Part shown: one piece after another, positions 10,340 through 19,983 of the stretch
How positions within the stretch are numbered: the first letter of the stretch is position 1
How the letters are laid out: every line of letters starts with the position of its first letter
Assembly (NCBI GenBank): GCA_032622095.1
Contig: CP136063.1
Span: 40,462,106-40,526,105, forward strand
Length of the DNA: 64,000 nucleotides
Reading direction: 5' to 3'
Source: Siphonodentalium dalli
Lineage: Eukaryota; Mollusca; Scaphopoda; Gadilida; Siphonodentaliidae
Notes under the pieces: generated by a model
What the model was told of the DNA's origin: nothing
Seen by the model: only the letters and a program-made list of their open reading frames with translations
Databases searched by the model: none
Made by a program: the position numbers and the translations under genes

Positions 10340-12320
10340 CCTCTTTAACTCACCTGAGACGAAGTCTCTGGTGGAGCTATAGTCATCACTCCACGTCCGT
10401 CGTCCATCCGTCTGTCCGTCCGTCAACAATTCTTTCAACATCTCCTCTGATTCCATTGGACGGAATGGGTTCATATTTGGTGTGGCTGTTTCCTAGGTGA
10501 CTCCCATTCAGATTTGTTCAAATGAGGTCACTGGGTCTAATAGTTGTGAAGCCAGGGCCATAACTCTTTCCCTTCATAGTATTTCTTAAAACAACTTCTT
10601 GTCTAGAACCATTGGTCCGATTTAGCTTATATATTTGGTATGAGGGTTCTTGAATGACTAGGGTTCAGATTTGTTCAAATGAGGTCACCAGGTTGATTAG
10701 TTGAGAAACCAGGGCCATAAATCTATTTCTCATAGTTATTCTTAGAATGACATCTTCTCAAGAAATATTGGGCCGCTTTAGCTTATATTTGGTACGGAGG
10801 GACCTAATGGGTGAATGGAGTTTTTTTTTCAAATTGGCTTACTGTGTCAAATAGGGGCAGAGCCAGGGACATAACTCTAAATTCCAAAAATTACATTTTT
10901 GCATTTTGAACTTTGATTTTTTTTTTTAGACACATCACAGCTACCCACCCCACCTTCTGTCCCTGCCACACCATGCTGTACCATACCATAATATCTCTGC
11001 ATACTTCACCCCATTAAAATCCTTATTTTGATCACAGCTGTAGGAATAACACAATACATTGGTATTTCTGGGCAAAATGTTTGTGCCATCATTAATTATC
11101 TCCATGTCAACAGGTCTCCCAGACATTCTGGTAGCTGTGGCTTTATGAATGTAATTTTGTCCCATGTTTATCTCAGATACAAATTACCTGTTTGACAGAT
11201 AAAGTTTATTTTTACTATTAATATTAACCATTTCATGACCAGAGTTGTGCTGGTGAGAGCAATGAAGACCCTGTGCTTCTGCATTCTCTTATATATGCTC
11301 CCATGGGATGCCTCCCATATAAAAGAGAATGCACTGGCTTTCAAGGTCATGGTAATTTTGTTAAGCCAATAGGCATTCAAATAAATCATGTATGTCATAT
11401 TATTTGCATGGATGTCCCCACAGTTTGTTCAATGAAATGTAATTTTTGAGCTCACATCTTCTCTAGACTGAATGGGTTCATATTTGGTGTGGATGTTCCC
11501 TAGGTGACTTACATTCAGATTTGTTCAAATGAGGTCACTCTGTCAAATGGTTATGAAGGTAGGGCCATAACTCTTGCCCTCCATAGTAATTCTTAAAAAC
11601 TACTTCTTCTGCTGTACCATCAGGTTGAATGGGTTCATATTTGGTATCAACGGTCCTTGGGTGACCCGGAGTTCAGATTGTTTTCAAATGGCGTCATTGG
11701 TTTTAAATGGGGCCACCTGGTCAACTAGGGGCCAAGCAAGGACAGTTTTCCTCTTAATATGCTTCCTTCACACGGACCATCAGGTCTATTTTACTGATAT
11801 TTAGTATGGAGGATCCTAAAAAGTTAGTGACTGAGATTCAGATTTGTTAACATGAGGTCAACATGTTAAGAAATGACGGGGCTATGAGGACTTCACTTAA
11901 AACATCTACCTTGGAACTACTGATTAATCTGACATATATATGGTGTTTTCGGGTTCATGGATAATTGGGCTTCAAACATGTCTAAATAGTTTATAAAAAG
12001 GTGCTTGTGAGATTGGAAATTTCGAACAATTGAGAAAGTTTGAGACGTCAGTTGTGAAATTCCAACCTAAGACTTGGGAATCTGGAGCCCAGTCAGGAGG
12101 GGATATGTTGAGCTGGAGGGGGGGGGGGGGGTGATCTGTAGTGTTCCATTGGTAATTTAAAGGTAGATATTCACCGATCGACATGAAGCCTCTCTAGCCA
12201 CATATGTTTAGATCTACTTCTTTTAAAGTGATTATGAAAAGTTCTGACTGTTATGGTCTCAAGAGTCCCAGTCTTATCAGTCTGGTGAGCAACCCCACAG
12301 TCTTTGACTGTCTTGTTTAG
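10340..12320 (+). repeat. GTCCGTC-family long repeat, copy 1 (nested)
   Basis: It begins near CTCACCTGAGACGAAGTC, passes a GTCCGTC run, and repeats phrases such as TTCATATTTGGT, TCAGATTTGTTCAAATGAGG and AGGGCCATAACT. It ends near GCAACCCCACAGTCTTTGAC. The better-preserved relative is at 19984-23257, and a 3' fragment lies at 42260-42980. A family A copy is nested at 11225-11372. It is non-coding and widespread in the window; the superfamily is unknown. Confidence 0.65.
11225..11372. repeat. Dispersed foldback repeat, family A, copy 2
   Basis: It starts AACCATTTCATGACC and contains TGCATTCTCTTATATA facing TATAAAAGAGAATGCA, so it folds on itself. It is nested inside the longer repeat of this region. 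Confidence 0.6.
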
Positions 12321-12666
12321 GAACTGCCAGCGGTCCGTCATGCATTCCTATTCTTATATTTTTTGTATGTTTGGCTATTCATAACACTGAAATTAATGGT
12401 TATGTTCGTTCTAATGAACTCACAATTATTATAACCTTGACATCGCCAAGAAATGTGCTGGTATTGAATACATTGTACTCATTATTCATTACCGGTGGTT
12501 TATGGTGCACATTATTAGCGCAAAAATTACATCAGCCAAGTTTTTTAACCAACACCCACCCAATAGGCCATATTACGGAATTAACGGTGTTTCCACTGTT
12601 GATATTAGGTACGATTAATCGATTTTTGATGACCGATTATCAAAATAAATAATCGTGGCACCTCTA

Positions 12667-12832
12667 GATTGAACAGCACTATTACTGTCAAAGAAATAGA
12701 AAGCCCCCTTTCAAATGCAAAAAACGGTAAATCTTCCGGACCAGACAATAGGCCATATGAGTGTTTAAAATATGATGCGACTAAACCTGTATTGCAATCT
12801 CTTTTCAATTTCATTTTTGTTCCCCGAAGAAA
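12667..12832 (+). pseudogene. LINE continued: reverse transcriptase start
   Basis: Directly after the hAT target duplication the frame reads LNSTITVKEIESPLSNAKNG, then KSSGPDNRPYECLKYD and LQSLFNFIF. This is the N-terminal reverse-transcriptase motif of non-LTR elements (I..EI..AL...K..K..GPDG...E.LK). The sequence stops abruptly at about 12832, where another repeat begins with CCCCGAAG. The catalytic FADD region is missing, so the copy is dead. Confidence 0.8.
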
Positions 12833-13170
12833 AAAAATTCGGGGGAATGTTAAAATAGCCGGTGTCCGTCTGTCCGTTTAGCCGTCCGTCTGTGCGTCCG
12901 GAAATGGTTTCCGGATGATAACTTTAGTTTCGGTTAATAGATCAAAAGCAAATTTCATAGGTGAGTTTATCAGACCAAAATACAAGTCAATTTTGAATAT
13001 GGGTTTGCTCTGCCCAATTTTGCAACAGTTATGGGCTTATGGCCCTTTTTCGACTTAGAATCTTGTAATTTTCTGGTTTCCGGATAATAACTTCAGTTTG
13101 TTTGTTTCAAAAGAAAGAATTATCTTTATAAATAGAAAAGGTTCCGATTTTATTAGTGATTAAAACATAT
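12826..13170 (+). repeat. CCCCGAAG/GTCCGTCTGTCC repeat
   Basis: It starts with the inverted pair CCCCGAA and TTCGGGGG around an A-tract, then carries GTCCGTCTGTCCG and GGTTTCCGGATGATAACTT (13 and 180 bp on, the latter twice). It truncates the LINE. It is non-coding. Confidence 0.55.
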
Positions 13171-13364
13171 ATGCAATGAATTAGAATGAAAGTTTACAGT
13201 GAAAGATCCAGGGATTTTTTGGGGACACTTGTTTTTGGGCAATGATATTCCAAAGGCATATCCTGAAGGCCTGAGTGGAGGAAGGTTTGGGAGGGGGTGA
13301 TGCCCTGCTGATGGTGGGGGGTACGTTCTTCCCCCTGAGAGCTAATCTAGGGCTCTTTGAGTCA

Positions 13365-13950
13365 GTATTTATACCCCACTTTCGAAGAAAATGGGGGATA
13401 TACTGGATTGACTGCGTCTGTCCGTCCGTCATGCTTTCTCTATCCGTGTGTCTGACCTCATAACTAGAACAACTATGAACTGATTTCAATAGTGTTTGGT
13501 ATGCGAGCTCATTAGGACTGCCTCTCCGCATGATGCTAATTGCGGTTTGGTCCGATTTATAAAAAAAAAAGTTTAATATGCCTCATTTTCAACTTATTTT
13601 GTCCGACTTAATAACTTTAACAAATATGAACCGATTTCAATAATTTTTGGTATACATGCTTCTCACAATATCCTCTCTACATGATGCGGCTAGGGATTGG
13701 CTCAGACTGTTTTTTGTATTTATATTACACTTCATTTTTGACTTAGAAAATTCTGTCCGACTTAATAACTTTAACAAATATAAACTAATTTGAATGATAT
13801 TTTTGGACAAGCTTCTTGTGATACCATATCGATATTATTAGTCCGAATTTTTCTTTAAAGTTACAAATCTTTTTTGTTGGGTTTATGGATAATGTGGGTT
13901 GAATTTGCCATGGTGGGGGTATGCTAGCATTCAAGTGCACACCTCTTGTT
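13365..13950 (+). repeat. ATACCCCACTTTCGAAG repeat
   Basis: It begins TATACCCCACTTTCGAAG, has a GTCCGTCCGTC run, and repeats the phrase TAACTTTAACAAATAT with CCGATTTCAATA nearby at roughly 130-bp spacing (13611, 13768). This type of dispersed repeat is familiar from mollusc genomes, but I cannot name the family. Confidence 0.5.
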
Positions 13951-15100
13951 TGAATTATTTACTGAGAGGTCTATTCGATCGAGTTTCTCAACCATAACTT
14001 TGGAAATTTGTTATATAAGTATGCATTGAAAATGCTTGTAAGTTATTGTCAGATATATTTGGGTTCAATGGATTATCCTTATCCTGCTTGAATTGAGACT
14101 CACCATTATCACTCTAATTCATATAATAGGCTATTTTCTAAAATTCAAGTGAGAGTCACATATATACATGTAATATACTAGTACAGTAACAATGTCTATT
14201 AAGTTAGTAATTACTAAGTACTAATCTCTATGTTAATTTTTCATTTGGTGTTATGAGATCCCACCTGATTACCAGGATTATTTGATCAAATTATCACTGT
14301 TCATGCAATGTTTTTGATTGAAATATTCAAGTTTGAAGGCTGAATGATAACAAACCTGAACTCAAACTATTTGAAGTTTTAACAGATGAAAGCTAGATAA
14401 AGCCAAAAATACTTTTACAGTATGATTCTAACTGTTAAACTTAAATATTTTTGTAAAGTTAAATGTTTTATGTCAATATGTATAAATAATTTGCATCTTG
14501 TTATGATATGAATTGGGACATAAATTCTGCATGCAGTTTGGGTCCAAACCATTAAACGGTATTGAAATGCAAAATATTCCTTTATAACACGTATACAAAC
14601 TGATTGATATTAAGCATGACTTATTGGCTGGGTGCTATATTGTATTTTTTTCCATTATTTTGAATGTGAATATGAATACACATGTCACGAAAATAAATGA
14701 TATCTCGCTCTCTCTCTATAGCCAAAAAAAATGCAATAATAAATATTCAAACTCTGAATATCTGGAAAACCATGATTCACCTGAGTTGTTTAATTCTATA
14801 TCTATGGCGGTGCCGCGGTAACATCACGTGGCCGTAACGACCCAGACATTTTGCCGGGATTGTTGGAAACAACTATGAAAAAAAATCTCTCAGTGAAGGA
14901 ATGAGCTGACCTTTCCTCCCCAACAAGTGGCTGCAACATGACATGGCCTTAGCTGCTGAAAACGACATGAAATCGCAAAAAATCTATCAAACCAATTAGC
15001 TACATGTAGGACCCAAACCCTTAGACAAAATAGATGTGTTGATCCCAAGCCCTGTGGTTCCCTTACAATTATTCATCATCATTTTGATTTTCTCTTTCAG
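13951..15100. other. Remaining intron, no gene seen
   Basis: This is AT-rich intronic DNA. It ends in a strong polypyrimidine tract and acceptor (TTTTCTCTTTCAG) for the exon at 15101. No repeat family was recognised. Confidence 0.5.
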
Positions 15101-15235
15101 GCCTTGGTGTATTCACTAAAATATTCATAGAGGCAGGGAGGTTCATCCTGAAGTATACTGGTGAAATTATGGACAAAGAACCGGAAGGCAATGATGCTTA
15201 CATATTTCAGATTGAGTATGGCAGAAAAAGAAATG
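15101..15235 (+). CDS. SET-domain protein, KMT5A-like, exon 2 of 3 seen
   Basis: The 135-bp exon lies between TTTTCTCTTTCAG and GTGAGC, phase 1 at both ends. It encodes GLGVFTKIFIEAGRFILKYT, then GEIMDKEPEGNDAYIFQIEY and GRKRN. This matches the N-terminal half of a SET domain: the G-x-G-V-F strand, a basic turn with a glycine (EAG), then the Y-x-GE motif before the variable SET-I insert and the aromatic IF-x-IEY strand. SET enzymes transfer a methyl group from S-adenosylmethionine to protein lysines, usually histone tails in the nucleus; the G-x-G turn contributes to cofactor binding. The SET-I segment is short. Exon continuity with 7216-7276 is supported by phase. Confidence 0.8.
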
Positions 15236-16188
15236 GTGAGCTTTTCAAATTTATATAGTCTTCGTTGGTCTGTAGTACTCTGTACCCTTGATAGTTATAA
15301 GATAGTTATATATGCTATAAGAAACCTTTCATTATGGCAGCGACTGTAATAACATTATAAATGAGTGGAAATTTCAGTTATATGTCAAGCATTTTCATAA
15401 AGAAATGTTTGAACTTGTTCTACAGAATAATTTTTCCCAGACATAAAAACTTGTTCTTTTAAAAAAAATTGCTCATCTGTATGGCTGGACACTGTTACAG
15501 CATGTTTTGACCATGATCATTCTTTACAGTCTTCACAGCGCACAAATAGTTTTACGATTGACAGAATACATGGAATATATCTTTTCATTTTCACGGAAGC
15601 TGCTTGAAATTCTAGGAAATACTTAATTTAATTCATCTTGCTATGTACTATTGGTCAATGCATAGATGCTTTTAGTGTTTAGTTTCATTATACTGTACCT
15701 GTCTGAATCTTATTGTAAGTTATAATTTGTAAACACCGTAACTCAATCAGATGCAGTCTTACGTGCATAATTACATGATTAATTATCTATATACCATCAA
15801 CAGAATTAATGTACCCACTGATCGACTTTGCTTTGGTTTGCTTTGTGGGACACTCGGGTACAAGGAAATGGCTACTTTTCAGAGTCAAATAACAAAATAT
15901 TCGCCCCATTACGAACTCATTATAATTCCCCCTTGACGGAAATTCTGGTTATGTATATTATTATGGTTGTCAACTTGTGGGATGGTTAGGGTCAGAATTG
16001 GGCTAGGGTTAAGGATACAGAATTTAAACATAGTCTGAGATCAGGGTTAGAAGGGGTGTTGCTGAAAACTGCTTATTAAAATTTTATGTGATAGTTGAGT
16101 ATCGTTAATAATATAATCAATTATTCTCAATTTTGATAACTTTGGATATCAGTACTGAACAGTTCCAATTTTAAAATTTTCAGGATAG
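15236..16188. other. Intron of the SET gene
   Basis: This 953-bp AT-rich intron starts at donor GTGAGC and ends with two nearby acceptors (CAG at 16183, TAG at 16188). No repeat was recognised. Confidence 0.6.
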
Positions 16189-16346
16189 ATGCAACAAAAG
16201 AGGATGGTTCTTTCGGAAGACTCATGAATGACAATCACATTAATCCCAATATTCGAACGAAGATTTCTGGAGATTGTATGGTCCAGCTGTATGCCAGAAG
16301 GAACATTTATCCAAATGAAGAACTGACTTTGCTCGGATCATTATGA
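16189..16346 (+). CDS. SET-domain protein, KMT5A-like, last exon
   Basis: It encodes DATKEDGSFGRLMNDNHINP, N, then the strand MVQLYARRNIYPNEELTLLG and SL before TGA. DAT...GRL-N is the cofactor-binding core of KMT5A-like SET domains; many invertebrate members have ND rather than NHS at this position. The family normally continues EEL-x-YDYG, with the tyrosine that closes the active site. Here the sequence reads EELTLLG, so the YDY residues are missing, apparently by small deletion and substitution. Only the acceptor at 16188 (GGATAG) keeps frame with exon 2; the stronger TTTTCAG five bases upstream would give an immediate stop. The protein is therefore either a diverged, probably inactive paralogue or a young pseudogene. 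Confidence 0.65.
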
Positions 16347-16372
16347 AATTTGTCATGGCTGTTGACATCTTG

Positions 16373-16630
16373 ATGGGAACGAGTAATTTTGGGGTCATTC
16401 GGCAAAAAGACATGGCCGCCAGTGGCCATCTTGGATTTCAAAATCCAATCCATTAGCACGGGCTACAGGTCGTACTGTTCATCTGATTGTCATGAAAGTT
16501 AATATTGACATGTAGATGGGAACGAGTCATTTTGCGGTTGTTTGGCCAAAAAATATGGCCGCCAGCAGCCATCTTGGATTTTACTCTTTGCATGACTAAA
16601 TCCTTTGGCACGGGCTACAGGTCGTAACTT
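16373..16630. repeat. Tandem pair of ~145-bp units after the SET stop
   Basis: GGGAACGAGT, CATGGCCGCCAG, CATCTTGGATTT and GGCACGGGCTACAGGTCGTA occur twice in the same order, about 145 bp apart. Related single copies lie at 47672-47765 and 45050-45075, so it is a dispersed repeat and not a coding tail of the SET gene. Confidence 0.7.
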
Positions 16631-16639
16631 TGGTCAGAT

Positions 16640-17287
16640 TTTCAAAACGGTGATATTACAGAAAAATAACTAGGAAACACCATATTCATTAGTTTGGTCC
16701 TAGAAACATAATACATCAGTTGAAATAATTATATGTAGTCTCCAAAGTGAAGGATGAGATTTTGAGTCATTTGTTTACTTTAGAACACCCCCTGCTTTTG
16801 TTTACATTTTGATGATTTCAATGAGATGTATCTCGGTTATTACTCGTCACAGATGATAAATTTCTAAACACTCTACTTTTTTTTGGATAAATTTTCAATA
16901 TATAGAGGTTTCATAGATATTAAAGAAATTGTGCATATACGCACCGCACTGGACTGTAGCCCTTTAAGTGAAGTGATTAGATATCCCGCCGAAATCTTGC
17001 TTGCAAAGGTCGGACTTGCATTCTTGCATTCTAAGCATTTTATTTTTGTTAATTTTGTTTTTCGTGATGCTATTTCATGTGGCTAGAATTGATAAATGAT
17101 TCATCTCTAGCCCCATCTCTCTTGTTAATGATTTGCCATTGTAGCTTATGAAGTGAAGAAAAATTAACAGAATTTGGATTAGCTTTAGATCATGGTCCCA
17201 TGGTTTTCTTTTGGTAAAGGGTTAAGCTCAAACTTTGATTACCCGATAGTAGAAATCGCAATGAGAAGATATCGCCTAATCAATGTA
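16640..17287. other. No gene seen
   Basis: This is unassigned sequence downstream of the SET gene. The open frame at 16883-17086 has no recognisable motif. Confidence 0.4.
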
Positions 17288-17459
17288 CAGTAATGCCCAA
17301 AGTAAGTGACCACTTAACCACAGCAGAATTATGGGTAATTTTTCAGGATTTGGCGAGAGCTTTCCGATGAATGGCAACAAGCCATATTTCCAACTAAATC
17401 CTGAAAAATTACCCATAATTCTGCTGTGGTTAAGTGGTCACTTACTTTGGGCATTACTT
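17288..17459. mobile_element. Mariner-type foldback MITE, copy A
   Basis: The two arms are near-perfect inverses over about 70 bp, starting CAGTAATGCCCAAAG and running through CCACAGCAGAATTATGGG to TCAGGATTT. A TA dinucleotide precedes the left end. CAGT-type ends with TA target duplications are typical of Tc1/mariner-derived MITEs. Other copies: 44235-44425, 48727-48834 (right part only), 62977-63189. Confidence 0.75.
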
Positions 17460-17782
17460 TCAATCATTCACAATTTTACAGCGAACTTCGGTGCTTGGTA
17501 ACAAATTTGACTTACCGAGCATTTGGCCTCTCCTATTGTGGAAAAAAAAGTGACCCATGTTGATACTCCACTGAATAAAGAAACATTATTCAGAGCTTTT
17601 TGAAAACATATCCAATAGTACTTTATCCACTCAAAGAAATCAGATTCACGATCAATTTTGAACAGAACTGAGAGACCTGACCAGTTCCTTGGTGTAGCAA
17701 ATTTGAAATGTGGTGACATCACTGATTGCTTGTATTAGGTTATTATCGTTAACTAAAGCGACATTACTCATTCACCATTGGT

Positions 17783-18578
17783 CTAAGGCCCGTTTTATAT
17801 GTCGCACCAAACATGGGTCGCGCTATCTTCCGCTGGCTCGACATTGTGCATCTCTTGCTCGTGTTTCATTTGATTTATATGTCGAGCCAGCTGGCACGTG
17901 CTGTAATCGTATATTTTGAATAATTTTAGAATTTCTGATACAAAATTCTATAATAATTTCCGTGATAGTGTTCTCTGACAATGCACTATAAACTGGCCTT
18001 CTATACAGTGCAGGAATCTCATAATTTACGCTTTCGATGGTTTCAAAATCGGGATCTTGTCATTCATTTCCCTTGAACCTTCGAACATATCTCTGCAATA
18101 TATTTATTCCTAACTTTCACGAAACGTTCCTTGTCAGTCGATACATGCATGTCCCTGTCATACTGTACAATTGCCTTCAAAGTATATTCACAATGGCCAA
18201 GAGTTAGCACGTCTGTGGCCCAATGCCGTTTTATATGATGTGCCGGACAATGGTCGCGCTAGGATGACTCAAGAGATAACATAGTCACACCAAAAATTTA
18301 AAATTGCGCATACTCTCAAAGGGGTCCTAGATGGGAAATGGTTTTCCCTGAATCATCTTAGCGTGATCCAGGTTTAGCTCATTGTATAAAACAGCGTCGA
18401 GCCCCAGACGTGTAGCATGTCGGTACCAGACGTGTAGCACATCAGGTAGCGCCAGAGAAATTCTGACATACCAGTTTATACATCGTGCTCCAGTCGCACT
18501 ATCTTGGACTTCGTCTCATTTTCAGACAATTAGGCTGGCATGACCCGTGTCTGGCTCGATGTATAAAACGGGCCTTAG
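17783..18578. mobile_element. Inverted-repeat element, CTAAGGCCCGTTTTATA ends
   Basis: The left end CTAAGGCCCGTTTTATA is the exact inverse of the right end at 18562-18578. Internal copies of GCCGTTTTATATGATG (18221) and GGTCGCGCTA (17816, 18251) echo the ends. No target duplication could be identified and there is no coding capacity. It is probably a non-autonomous DNA element. Confidence 0.65.
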
Positions 18579-19983
18579 TACATCAAAGTATGGATTTTGG
18601 GTGATTTAAGCTTATCACCGCTTGCCTTGGGCTCATGGGATCGCTTAAACCACCGAAAGCAATGCTTTAACCAATACTTAGACCTCCGCTGCTGAAAGTG
18701 AGGTAAACAACAATCAATTAATCTTTAGCTTCAGACTGATACAGATGAAATCCAAGTGATACTAGAATACACATCATCTTTTTGGAAAATATGTTATTAC
18801 AATAGAATATATTTAAGCAAATGTTGTCTATAGTATTTGTGAAGAGAATGACAAATAAGTTGTGCTCCATAACATGGTTAAGAAGGGTAAAACATATTGT
18901 CTCTAAACTCAAATTCTGAGTCTAGAGAACATAATTTAGTTTGAACTGAATAACATGTATTGTGTAACTCTGACATACTGACAAATCAAAACTTTCAACA
19001 TTTAAAATTTATTTCCAATTACCCATAGATTATGTTGATACAATATATTGTGAATGAATTTGAATATATAAAGCTATATTATGAATGAATATATTGTGAA
19101 TAAATATTAGATATATACAACATATTATGAATGAACTTGAATATTTTAAAATTTTGCCATAAATAAATCTTATTACGCTAAAGTTTCATTCCTGGTCTTA
19201 CCATCCTCCCAAAGGTTTCTCATACTATTGAATGGGTTTTTATCAATTGTGAATTGTCTAAAATTAATTTCCTGATATTATTATCATATGCAAGTGCCAC
19301 ATGTTGAGGGTCAGTGTCCAATTGCTTATAGAGAATGGGAATGTCTCCACTTTTCAACTAGCTTTATACTTTCAGAAGTTTTGACTTAGCCGTTATCCTC
19401 AAACAATATGTTATGTCAAACATTTTCTCATATTTTTGCAGTTTTGTTTCTACTGAAACGTGCATGCATTTCGGAGGCTTGAGAGATTTCTTATGGAGAT
19501 TTCATAATCTATAGATATTTGGAAAAGTTCAATCTCTGTCGTGGCACTAATTTGGTCCATCTTGAACTTATGATGCATTGGTGGCTAAGTTGGCAAGGCA
19601 TTTTATCCCGAACTCTCTCTTTACCCGGGGAAGTCACTTTCTTACCAACGATCAGGGTTTCGCTGAGATCATCCAAGAATACTAAGCATAGAAGTAACTG
19701 GGACTATTTTTCCTTAATGAAAGTGGCAACTTCATATGACCTTATCTGCTGAAATGACAAACCGTAATCTATAATTTAAAGTTTGGTGTGGTTGATTTGG
19801 TAGTTTCTCAGACATGAGTCCTATATCACATGGATGTATGTATTTCCAAACCTGTATGCATGCATTTTCTCAATTTACATGTTGTGTTGTGTCATTGAAA
19901 ATATTGGGCTGACATAAATAAAAAAAATCCCTCTTACTCACTCACCCTTCCATTTTATTTTGTTTATTTTCATGAACTTTTTA
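18579..19983. other. AT-rich sequence, possible tRNA-derived SINE trace
   Basis: No gene is seen. Near 19585 the sequence TGGCTAAGTTGG fits the RNA polymerase III A-box consensus TRGCNNAGYNGG. The expected B-box (GGTTCGANTCC) 35-50 bp later is at best badly decayed (GGGTTTCGCTGAGATC, 19647). A worn SINE is possible but unproven. Confidence 0.25.

Larger units (their letters stand above)
9927..12666. mobile_element. hAT-like element inserted in the LINE
   Basis: The left end TAGGGTTGCCACGATTA and the right end, read in reverse as TAGAGGTGCCACGATTA, are flanked by a perfect 8-bp duplication GATTGAAC (9919-9926, 12667-12674). An 8-bp duplication and TAGGG-type ends are diagnostic of hAT elements. 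Removing the element rejoins the LINE frame. The inside holds no recognisable transposase: much of it (about 10340-12320) is a separate GTCCGTC-family repeat. A related hAT copy lies at 38104-39008, and an internal fragment of this one recurs at 40555-40860. Confidence 0.85.

Noticed and set aside
12826-13950. Continuation of the LINE reverse transcriptase
   Set aside because: After FNFIF the sequence changes to GTCCGTC-type repeats and no further reverse-transcriptase motif was found.
19585-19665. tRNA gene
   Set aside because: An A-box match exists but no cloverleaf, anticodon stem or proper B-box follows; at most a worn SINE.
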